DNA of 64,000 nucleotides from Micromonospora sp. MP36. Its GTDB lineage: Bacteria > Actinomycetota > Actinomycetes > Mycobacteriales > Micromonosporaceae. Numbering within the stretch: the stretch's first letter is position 1; every line of letters starts with the position of its first letter. The notes beneath the pieces are model-generated. The model was not told the origin of the DNA and ran no database searches. It saw only the letters and a list, made by a program, of their open reading frames with translations. The position numbers and the translations under genes were made by a program. Shown here in pieces: positions 53,971 to 60,884 of this stretch. The stretch lies in contig NZ_VSFA01000022.1 of assembly GCF_008119785.1 (NCBI RefSeq), positions 22,000-85,999 of the forward strand, given 5' to 3'.

Positions 53971-54183
53971 CAGCCAGCCGAGGAAGCGCCGATGCAACGT
54001 GCCGGCGGACGCCCAGCTCAGATCCGCGGTGGCACGGACGAGTTGCGCCCCCATGTAGAGCGCCAGGGAGACGGGGGCGTCCTCGAACTCCGCCCGCAGT
54101 TCCCGCCGCCGGGTCGCGCACGGCCGCGGCGCCCCACAGCCGCCGCAGGTCCAGATCGGCAGCACCGGCCCGTGCGTGGTCAC
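53965..54183 (-). CDS. Small Cys-rich protein (72 residues) of the XRE-linked string
   Basis: Reads VTTHGPVLPIWTCGGCGAPR, then PCATRRRELRAEFEDAPVSL and ending LHRRFLGWLR. The WxCxxCGxPxPC start and the LALYMGAQLV...FLGW end are typical of a widespread actinomycete small protein sometimes misnamed flavin reductase, usually beside XRE/DUF397 regulators. The cysteines may bind zinc. GTG at 54183 overlaps the upstream stop; the end overlaps the next start. Confidence 0.7.
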   Translation of the reverse strand: MTTHGPVLPIWTCGGCGAPRPCATRRRELRAEFEDAPVSLALYMGAQLVRATADLSWASAGTLHRRFLGWLR

Positions 54184-54359
54184 GCGCGGACCCTCAGGAA
54201 ACGCGCGGTGATGACCCGCGCCTGCCGGCTGGTCGCCCACTCCACCTGCCAACACGGGTACGGAGCCAGCCGCGACCACCACGCCCGGCACCCGATGCAC
54301 ATCCCGTCGAGACCTCGCACGTGCACCGCGAGGATCGCCAGCTCCCGCTCGTCGTTCAC
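54180..54359 (-). CDS. Small Cys/Trp-rich protein (59 residues)
   Basis: GTG at 54359; it reads MNDERELAILAVHVRGLDGM, CIGCRAWWSRLAPYPCWQVE and WATSRQARVITARFLRVRA. The DGMCxGC...LAPxPC pattern is a second typical member of these XRE-linked gene strings. It is linked by GTGA overlaps at both ends. It is too short to be listed by most gene finders; the function is unknown. Confidence 0.65.
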   Translation of the reverse strand: MNDERELAILAVHVRGLDGMCIGCRAWWSRLAPYPCWQVEWATSRQARVITARFLRVRA

Positions 54360-54586
54360 TCGACTTCTCCGACCGGCCAGTGGCCCCGGCTGACCGGGAC
54401 CCGATGCCGGGCACGGCAGAGCAGCTCGACACCGCAGCAGCAGGCGTGCCGCCAGTTCCGCCAGAACCAGACCGGCCGGTGTCGTCGGGCGAGGGTCAGC
54501 GCGGTCGCGAGCAAATATTCGTCGTACGAGACGCGCTGCCCGCGTGAAGCCGACCTGCCATGGGAGCCTGCTCCCTGCCGGCTCAC
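54356..54586 (-). CDS. Small hypothetical protein (76 residues)
   Basis: GTG at 54586; it reads VSYDEYLLATALTLARRHRP, VWFWRNWRHACCCGVELLCR and a short tail. It has a CCC/C cluster and two Trp residues. No family recognised. It overlaps its neighbours by four bases on both sides, so it is very likely translated as part of the string. Confidence 0.55.
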   Translation of the reverse strand: MSRQGAGSHGRSASRGQRVSYDEYLLATALTLARRHRPVWFWRNWRHACCCGVELLCRARHRVPVSRGHWPVGEVE

Positions 54587-54891
54587 CGGTGGCCCCTCGT
54601 CCCGTAGTCGGCCCGCTGGCCCAGCGTCATCGGCACGATCTGCGTCGGCTCACGGTGCCATTGCCTGTCCCGCAACTGCTCCGCTTGGTCGAGCAGTCGC
54701 CGCTGCGCCGCCATCTGCTCGCTCGCCTGGTACCGCTGCCCGGTGCCCGGGGGCGGCGGCGGCTCCGGCCGCCGGAACAGCCACCGCACGAGCTTGCACA
54801 GTTCGGACCAGATCGCCACAGGTTCCGTCTCCACGTCGAGCGTCGGAAGGCGGCAAGGTCTCGTCAGGCCGTATCGGCTCTCTCGCGCCAA
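54583..54891 (-). CDS. Small hypothetical protein, uncertain start
   Basis: Up to 102 residues with a proline run (RRPEPPPPPGTGQRYQ) and a coiled-coil-like SEQMAAQRRLLDQAEQLRDRQ. The furthest start is a TTG at 54891 with a weak RBS; in-frame GTG codons near VETEP and VAIWSEL are good alternatives, the second with GGAG upstream. It lies 80 bases downstream of the XRE regulator stop and begins the string of overlapping tiny genes. Confidence 0.5.
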   Translation of the reverse strand: MARESRYGLTRPCRLPTLDVETEPVAIWSELCKLVRWLFRRPEPPPPPGTGQRYQASEQMAAQRRLLDQAEQLRDRQWHREPTQIVPMTLGQRADYGTRGHR

Positions 54892-54971
54892 AGATCCCCG
54901 CCGCCGTCAGTGACCTGGACGCTACGAGCGGTCACGGATGGCGGCGGGGACAGCTTGTACCCGAGGAAGGG

Positions 54972-56168
54972 CTACCCCATCACCCCGATCGCGAGAGCCA
55001 GCTCCCGCGCGTCCTCCCCGACCGTGCCCGGCCGGCTCGACAGCTCCAGGGCAACAGTGCGGGCAAACGGTTGGTGGCGAACTGTGTCCACGCTATCCCG
55101 CAGTGCCCGGCCGAGCAGGTGCATCGCCGCGACCTCGCCCCGGTTCAGCATGTGCGCCCGAGCGGCCTCGATCAGGGCGGCAGCCCGACGGGTGTGCGAC
55201 GGCAGCGCACGGAAGTCCGTCGTGTCGGCCCGACGCACGGCCTCACCAGGTCGACACAGGTCCGTCTCGATGGTCACCGCGTACGCCGCGCAGGCGGCCG
55301 GCCCGAACATCAGCCAGGGATGGGCGTACCCGTCGCCGAGCCGGCTCGCGGCCTTCTCGGCGGCGTTCCACGCGCGCCATGCCTTCCCGGCCCGTCCGGC
55401 CTTGCTGTGTCCGAGCGCGATCCCGAGCTGCGCCTGCCCCCATCGGGCCAACTGCTCAGCACCCGCAGCCGGGTCAACCAGGCCGGCTGCGTCAACGAGC
55501 ACCTGCTCAGCAGCGTCGACCTGATTCGCGCCACGGTAGACGTGGGCGTAGTACCAGGCGGCCACGGCGATCGCAGCCGGGTCATCGGCATCCTGGGCGG
55601 CGAGCATCGCCCGGTCGGCCGCCAGCCACACCAACTCCGGATACGGCTGGTGGGCCAGGTACAACTGGGCAAGGTGATAGACGCGCGCCAACTCGACCAG
55701 CGCCTGGCGGCGGGCCAGGCCGTCCAGCCGGCGGGCGCTGCGTTGCGCATCGGCCAGCAGCCCCGGAAGCACTGCCGCGACCGCCGTACGCTCGACGGTC
55801 GACCGGTGCCACAGAGCCCACGCCTGGTCGACCAGGCCGCGCAGCACGTCGACGGGCGTCGGCTCGCCGACCGGCACTGCAGCACGCTGCATGGCGGCGG
55901 CGACGTTGTCGACGTCGGGGTGGCCGGCGCGGGTCACCGACGCCACCGGCAGGGACTGGTCGCCGGTAAGGTCCGCCAGGTCGGAGATGTCGAGCACCTC
56001 GGCCAGGCGGAGCAACATAGGCAGGCGGGGCGGGAGGAGTCGGCCGTTCTCCAGGGCCTTGACCCATTCGGCGCTGCGGCCGACGAGCCCACCGAGAACT
56101 GGACGCGTTTTACCTGCACGTTCGCGATGGGCGCGGAGGCGCGCGCCGAAGGTCACGGGATCGGTCAT
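54972..56168 (-). CDS. XRE-family regulator with TPR-like C-terminal region
   Basis: A 398-residue protein. The N-terminal XRE helix-turn-helix (about 6-65) reads FGARLRAHRERAGKTRPVLG, GLVGRSAEWVKALENGRLLP and ends in LAEVLDISDLADLTGD. The remaining 300 residues are helical and Ala-rich, as in many streptomycete regulators that control development or DUF397-type partners. ATG at 56168 fits the HTH start; the longer frame adds only low-quality sequence. The string of tiny genes downstream likely shares its transcript. Confidence 0.9.
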   Translation of the reverse strand: MTDPVTFGARLRAHRERAGKTRPVLGGLVGRSAEWVKALENGRLLPPRLPMLLRLAEVLDISDLADLTGDQSLPVASVTRAGHPDVDNVAAAMQRAAVPVGEPTPVDVLRGLVDQAWALWHRSTVERTAVAAVLPGLLADAQRSARRLDGLARRQALVELARVYHLAQLYLAHQPYPELVWLAADRAMLAAQDADDPAAIAVAAWYYAHVYRGANQVDAAEQVLVDAAGLVDPAAGAEQLARWGQAQLGIALGHSKAGRAGKAWRAWNAAEKAASRLGDGYAHPWLMFGPAACAAYAVTIETDLCRPGEAVRRADTTDFRALPSHTRRAAALIEAARAHMLNRGEVAAMHLLGRALRDSVDTVRHQPFARTVALELSSRPGTVGEDARELALAIGVMG

Positions 56169-56383
56169 CGTCGGCTCCCAGGTAGCGGTCTGGGCGGCGG
56201 GCCGCCGGCCGCTACTCCGGCGGGCCGCCATAGCCGACGGTACTCGCGCGGCAGTCTCGACGCGCTCCCGCCGCAACCGAGTTGCGGAGGAAGCGCCGCG
56301 AGCCGCGCCGACCAGGCGCGCGGAACGCCCACCCGCTGTTTCCTCGATGAGTCAGATGCAGTGCCACCTGGCACCATGATCGC

Positions 56384-57007
56384 GTGGTCGATGTCGGTGC
56401 CATCCTGGAACAGTTCGACGCGGCGGCGGACGAGGCGGTCTTCGTCGACCTGGAAAACGGCTACTACTACCCGATCGACAGCAGACTTCACGCCTATCGC
56501 GACGCTAACAGGTGGGCTCTGGTGGTGGAGCTGGTTGGTTACAACCGTCGCGCCCAGGCCGTCCTCGACGTCCTGCACGTGTTCGGCAACTGCCTGACCT
56601 CCGGCGAGCCGGGGTTTGAGAACGGCGACTTCCACAGCCGTATCGAACACCTCGAAGAGATTGTCGACGAGCAGCTTCCGCCGTTCGTGCTGCGCGGGCA
56701 CAGCGTGCCGCTCACCACGACGCCGGGAGAACCCATGGTCGATGCGCTGCGCCGGCTCGTGCCGACCCACCGCAACCTTTTGCTGGCCACCGAGGACGAG
56801 CTGCGCGCCCGGATCCCGAACGACGTACCAGAGATTCTCCGCCTAGAGGAGTGGCATCAGCCGGTCTTCGACGACGTGCTGCCGAGCCAGACGGAAACCT
56901 ACCGGCTGATCGCGGAGGTCCTGACAACGGGAGATCCAGGGCGCTACCAACCGACGCTGCCACCGACGACCCACTGGTCGCACTGGCCGAACTCGGGCAC
57001 GCTCTGA
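56384..57007 (+). CDS. DUF7003-like hypothetical protein
   Basis: A 207-residue protein with MVDVGAILEQFDAAADEAVF, VDLENGYYYPIDSRLHAYRD, NRWALVVELVGYNRRA and the C-terminal THWSHWPNSGTL. I recognise the overall pattern of an immunity- or housekeeping-type DUF found singly in many actinobacteria and proteobacteria, with no known function. Start is GTG at 56384. It is divergent from the XRE regulator, and a truncated copy of the 57-residue gene follows it. Confidence 0.7.
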   Translation: MVDVGAILEQFDAAADEAVFVDLENGYYYPIDSRLHAYRDANRWALVVELVGYNRRAQAVLDVLHVFGNCLTSGEPGFENGDFHSRIEHLEEIVDEQLPPFVLRGHSVPLTTTPGEPMVDALRRLVPTHRNLLLATEDELRARIPNDVPEILRLEEWHQPVFDDVLPSQTETYRLIAEVLTTGDPGRYQPTLPPTTHWSHWPNSGTL

Positions 57008-57022
57008 CAGTCAACGGGCGAG

Positions 57023-57115
57023 TCAATGCCCCGTCGTACCCGGATCGGGCGGGATCCACCGGTGGGAGCCATCGCTGCAATGGAACTTCTCGTCGCCCGG
57101 CCGCAGAATGCTCAC
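57023..57115 (-). pseudogene. Truncated copy of the 57-residue hypothetical gene
   Basis: GTG at 57115 then MSILRPGDEKFHCSDGSHRW, IPPDPGTTGH and stop: 30 residues that match the first 25 of the gene at 53795-53968. It is cut off after PPDP. It lies in the second copy of the 77-base repeat and is likely a remnant. Confidence 0.6.
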
Positions 57116-57117
57116 CG
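57041..57117. repeat. 77-base direct repeat, copy B
   Basis: The direct-repeat partner of 53894-53970, with about four mismatches; the matching part begins CGGRTCGGGCGGGATCCACC and ends CTCACCG. Confidence 0.8.
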
Positions 57118-57133
57118 GCTGCGTTGCGCGTTG

Positions 57134-58258
57134 TCAATCTGCGAGTGCCGGCTCGGTGGGCCGCGGCGTGAAGAAGCGGATGATGTCGTCGGCTGCGGTA
57201 GGGGACAGCATCATTGCCTGGACTCGTGCGGACATTTCGGCGATCGGGTGGATTCTGCTGAACATCGCCTCCTCGTACGCCTGGATCGCCGAGTCGGGGT
57301 CGGCGGGGTTGGTGGCGAGTTCGGCGGCGAGTTCGGCGGCGTCGAGCATGGCTTGGTTGGCGCCCTCGCCGACCGGCGGCATGAGGTGCGCGGCGTCACC
57401 GATGAGGGTGATGCCCGGTTGGTGGGCCCAGCGTGTACCGGTGGGCATCGCCTCGATCCTGCGTGGGGTCGGCGGGCTGTCGCCGGCTTCGATGAGTGCG
57501 GTGAGGCTGGGATCCCAGCCATCGAACATGTCCAGCAGAGCCCGCTTGCTGCGGTAGGTGTCCAGGTGGCGATCGTCCGCGGGTAGGGAGATGCCGACTC
57601 GGATGCTGCCGTCGCCGAGGCGTTGCGCTGCCAGGATCTGGTTCACGCCGATGCACCAGAGGTTTCCGGGGCCGACCAGCTCGGCGACATTCGGGTGGTG
57701 CCGGTCGGCATCGCTGATGCTGAGCTCTACCAAGGTGGCCACGGAGGACAGTGTCGCTTCGGTCAGCAGCGACCGGACGACCGAGCGTGCGCCGTCCGCG
57801 CCGATGAGGACGTCGCAGTCGGCGCTGTGGCCGCCATCGAACGTCAGCGCGAAGCCTCCGTCGAGTCGTGGCGTCGCCGCGACGAGCCGGTGCTGCCAGG
57901 CCACAGCGTTGCCGGGGAGCGAATCGAGCAGAAGATCACGCAGTGCGCTGCGGTCGATCTCAGGGCGTCCGGAGAATGAGCCGGGTTGTGGCTTGTGGTG
58001 CACGAGGGTACGTCCGGCCGGGTCGAGGATGCGATGCTCCTCGCCCTCCGGCCGTGCCTCGGACCGGAATCGGCCGGCGAGGCCCGCATCGGCCAGGGCC
58101 CGCTGCCCGGACTCCGGGTGCAGGTCGAGCGATCCGCCCTGTGCTCGCGCGGATCGGCTTGCCTCGCGTTCGTACACCACCGCGCCGATGCCGTGCCGGT
58201 GCAGGATTCGGGCGAGCGTCAGGCCGCCGAGGCCACCACCGGCGATCGCAATTCGCAT
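57134..58258 (-). CDS. FAD-dependent monooxygenase (TetX-like)
   Basis: A 374-residue flavoprotein hydroxylase: IAIAGGGLGGLTLARILH (residues 3-20), SLDLHPESGQRALADAGL, the DG motif IGADGARSVVR and GDAAHLMPPVGEGANQAMLDA. The composition of motifs is that of the TetX/class A group that oxidises tetracycline-like or aromatic compounds; resistance activity is not shown. Three ATG codons stand in a row after GGAG; 58258 gives proper RBS spacing, 58264 the longest form. It is divergent from a TetR gene. Confidence 0.88.
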   Translation of the reverse strand: MRIAIAGGGLGGLTLARILHRHGIGAVVYEREASRSARAQGGSLDLHPESGQRALADAGLAGRFRSEARPEGEEHRILDPAGRTLVHHKPQPGSFSGRPEIDRSALRDLLLDSLPGNAVAWQHRLVAATPRLDGGFALTFDGGHSADCDVLIGADGARSVVRSLLTEATLSSVATLVELSISDADRHHPNVAELVGPGNLWCIGVNQILAAQRLGDGSIRVGISLPADDRHLDTYRSKRALLDMFDGWDPSLTALIEAGDSPPTPRRIEAMPTGTRWAHQPGITLIGDAAHLMPPVGEGANQAMLDAAELAAELATNPADPDSAIQAYEEAMFSRIHPIAEMSARVQAMMLSPTAADDIIRFFTPRPTEPALAD

Positions 58259-58270
58259 CATCATCTCCGT

Positions 58271-58307
58271 TACCGTACGCTGTATCTCATGGATACGCCG
58301 TACGGTA
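58271..58307. promoter_or_regulatory. Nested palindromic TetR operator overlapping the tetR start codon
   Basis: Outer arms TACCGTACG (58271-58279) and CGTACGGTA (58299-58307) enclose inner arms GTATC (58282-58286) and GATAC (58292-58296). The ATG of the regulator (58289) is at the centre, so binding would block both promoter and translation start. Confidence 0.75.
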
Positions 58308-59014
58308 GCGCACCGCTGCCCGTCTGGGAACGGCCCGAGCCTCAGCCGCGGGCGGCGCCGGTGCCGCTGAGCCGCGCCAAGATCGCCGCCACGGCGATCC
58401 GGATCGCCGACGCACACGGCCTCGACGGGCTATCGGTACGCAAGATCGCCAAAGAGCTCGGCGTCGGTCCGATGCGGCTCTACGACTACGTGAACAACAG
58501 GTCCGAACTGCTCGATCTGATGGTCGACGCCGTGTATGCCCAGATCGCTGAGGCCGGCCAGCACTCCGAGTGGCGCGCCACGGTGCTGGCCATCGTTCAC
58601 CGGACCCGCGATGCCGCTCTTGATCATGAGTGGTTCGCCGACCTGCTCGGCGCAAGGCCACACTTAGGACCTCACGCGCTCGCCGTGGGCGAATCGACCG
58701 CGGCGGCGCTCAGCCAGGCCCCTGGCGTGCGTGGTATCGACGATCTCCAGCGGGCCCTGGGCACCCTCAACGCGTTCATCGTCGGAGCGCTCCGCAGAGA
58801 GATCACCGAACGCCGCACCGCCCGTTCAACCGGCACGGACCTGTCCGCTTGGCAGGCCACCCTCGGGCCCTACCTGACACGCATGCTCGAAACAGGCCGC
58901 TACCCCACCGTCGCCCGGCTCGTCATCGACGGCGCCCACCTCAACGCCGAGGAAACCTTCCACCACAACCTGATCACCATCCTGGACGGCATCACCAGCC
59001 ACCCCCGCCCGTGA
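58289..59014 (+). CDS. TetR-family regulator (TetR_C type)
   Basis: A 241-residue repressor. An unusual 30-residue Pro-rich leader (PLPVWERPEPQPRAAPVPL) precedes the HTH IAATAIRIADAHGLDGLSVR and KIAKELGVGPMRLYDYVNNR. The C-terminal domain resembles classic tetracycline repressors. ATG at 58289 lies inside the operator, so an alternative, leaderless or later start cannot be excluded. It likely controls itself and the TetX-like gene. Confidence 0.9.
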   Translation: MDTPYGSAPLPVWERPEPQPRAAPVPLSRAKIAATAIRIADAHGLDGLSVRKIAKELGVGPMRLYDYVNNRSELLDLMVDAVYAQIAEAGQHSEWRATVLAIVHRTRDAALDHEWFADLLGARPHLGPHALAVGESTAAALSQAPGVRGIDDLQRALGTLNAFIVGALRREITERRTARSTGTDLSAWQATLGPYLTRMLETGRYPTVARLVIDGAHLNAEETFHHNLITILDGITSHPRP

Positions 59015-59184
59015 CCTCTACTCGCAGGCCAGTACCGGCTGAACATCGATACACCTCGATCAGACATCCAGATCTGCCGCCGAGCGGGCGTCAGGGGCCG
59101 GACCTGCGAGACCGACAAGCCAGCCGACCGCTCGTGCCGATGTCCGCTAGTTGCTCCTGGGCACCGGTCTGGAATGCTTCGCCC

Positions 59185-59682
59185 ATGCCTTCCTACCCGC
59201 CTACCTTCGCCGACCAGGTCGTCGCACAACCAGCCCGTGCCCAGTTCGAGGCGTTCCTCGACGAGCACCGCGGCGCGCTCAATGGCTGCTTGGACGGGCT
59301 GACAGAGGAACAGGTGCGCCGATCGTTGGTGGCCTCCCGGACCACGCTGCTGGGTCTGGTGAAGCACGCGACCTTCGTCGAGAAGGTCTGGTTTGACGAA
59401 GCCGTCACGTGCCGGTCGCGCGCTGAGATCGGCATCCCTGCGACATCAGAGGAGTCGTTCATCCTTGATGACGACGACACGATCGCCAGCGTCCAGCACG
59501 CACACCGCGAGGCCTGCGAAGCATCCCGCCGCGCGACGTCATCCCTGGGTCTGGACGACATCCTTCACGGGCACCGGCGGGGCCCGCTTCCGCTGCGGTG
59601 GGTGTATCTCCACGTGCTGCGCGAGCTCGCCCAGCACTGCGGGCACGCAGACATTCTTCGAGAGCAGCTCATCAACGAGTAG
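59185..59682 (+). CDS. DinB-like protein (DUF664)
   Basis: A 165-residue four-helix-bundle protein. LVKHATFVEKVWFDEAV and LRELAQHCGHADILREQLI carry the three His residues of the metal site. Actinobacterial DUF664 proteins are thought to be mycothiol- or bacillithiol-linked transferases. Start is ATG at 59185. It lies 170 bases after the TetR gene and may be transcribed with it or alone. Confidence 0.88.
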   Translation: MPSYPPTFADQVVAQPARAQFEAFLDEHRGALNGCLDGLTEEQVRRSLVASRTTLLGLVKHATFVEKVWFDEAVTCRSRAEIGIPATSEESFILDDDDTIASVQHAHREACEASRRATSSLGLDDILHGHRRGPLPLRWVYLHVLRELAQHCGHADILREQLINE

Positions 59683-59978
59683 TGCGCGGGCGTCCGTTTC
59701 TGTGCCGCAGACCGCGCATCGTCGAGCACGACCGGCTGACGACGGTGGCGATGCCCAGACGGCTCTGCCGAAGATAGTGTCCCCAACGCCGTCACCCGGG
59801 TTGTCGCCCGACGCGGCGTGCGCGCTTGCGCCAGGTCGGATCCGGCGTCCTATGTGGTGAAGCGGCCGCTGTGCAGTGAGAGCCGACTGGAGCCGACCGC
59901 GATCGTGCGATCACGAATGGGCCCGGTCATATCATGGATGGTCACTGATGGTCTTCGGGCGGGCGGAGAAGGGGCGGC
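59683..59978. other. Intergenic region, possible coding debris
   Basis: About 296 bases without a supported gene. A short segment PRIVEHDRLTTVAMPRRLCR (in frame, ending at TAG near 59781) looks like protein-coding debris but is not recognisable. The region just before 59979 has GGAGAAGGGGCGGC, a good RBS for the EACC1 remnant. Confidence 0.35.
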
Positions 59979-60072
59979 ATGCAGATACGGATCAGTATGG
60001 ACGACGCCGCAGCTTCGGCTGAGCTCTTTGACTGGCTGCGCGTCGACGCCAGCCTGATCAGAGTCATTCCAC
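59979..60072 (+). pseudogene. EACC1 (effector-associated constant component) N-terminal remnant
   Basis: After a good RBS, ATG at 59979 starts MQIRISMDDAAASAELFDWL, RVDASLIRVIPP. The pattern of a beta strand, Asp-rich turn, helix with a WLRxDxxL end and a further strand is the beginning of the EACC1 family, which in actinobacteria precedes caspase-like or other effectors in conflict systems. After about 30 residues the homology stops and the sequence continues in another frame as the end of a caspase-family protein. Confidence 0.6.
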
Positions 60073-60862
60073 CGCTGAGACGACACTGGCCCTGGCCCCA
60101 CCGGGAAACAGGTACACCGCCTTCACCGCGGCGCTGCTGGGCGCCTTGGAGAACGGCGTACCGGGCGGCCCGGATCCGCTCGACATGGACACCCTGTTTC
60201 ACCAGGTGGAATCCGAGCTGCGCGGCCGGGGTCAGCCGATTCCGCAGCGCCGCAGCCGCAACGGCGGCAACCGGATCGCACTGGTCCGCAACCGTGCCGC
60301 GGGCACCCCGGGCGAGACTCCGGCAAGGACCTACGAACAGCCTCGACGGCATCGCGTTCTCCCGTGGTCGGTAGCCGCAGGTCTGGTGGTCGCCGCCGCC
60401 GGGCTCGCAAGCATCCTCGCGCTCGACCGCGACCCGAGGACACCGCAGGTGATCGGCTCCACCCCTCCCGGCGTCTCGGCCGGCCCCGCCACAAGCAGTC
60501 GCACCGCAACGGCACCGACGATGACGAGCACCACGCTTCCGCGTACGGAGAAGGTGACCGCAAGCTGGCGCCACGAAGTCTCGACGAGCGACGATTCGAT
60601 CCAGATCGGACTGACAGGGGTCAACCAGGACGGCATCTTCTTCTATGTGGTAACCCCGGAGACCAGCTGCAGCGTGAGAGGTTCCGAAATCGGCGAGTCG
60701 ATCGTGGTAACGCAACGCGACGGCGTTTGGATCCGTTTCGTGCTGCTGCGGCGGCTGTTCCCGACCGCCGATGCCACCAGCGACGACTTCGACACCCCAG
60801 TGGTGTTCCAGGTGCAGTGGGGCCGAGGCAAAGCACCGGGCAGTAGCCGCCCTTGTCAGTAA
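60073..60862 (+). pseudogene. Caspase-family effector, C-terminal remnant with membrane anchor
   Basis: In the frame from about 60074 the sequence reads NRYTAFTAALLGALENGVPG, GPDPLDMDTLFHQVESEL and GRGQPIPQRRSRNGGNRIAL, VRNRA. This matches the end of the caspase-like domain in actinobacterial effectors, whose TPFTAFTxALxxLLxxGxPxGP motif follows the catalytic part. One helix (VLPWSVAAGLVVAAAGLASIL), a Thr/Pro-rich stretch and a C-terminal domain of about 100 residues follow. The catalytic His/Cys part is absent. No proper start is attached, so it is most likely a pseudogene. Confidence 0.65.
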
Positions 60863-60884
60863 CGCCGGCTCTCTTCGCCGATGG

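Noticed and set aside
56384..57007. Suspected frameshift near the end of the DUF7003-like gene
   Set aside because: Another frame gives an acceptable-looking tail, but the THWSHWPNSGTL ending fits the family pattern as I recall it, so the gene is taken as intact.
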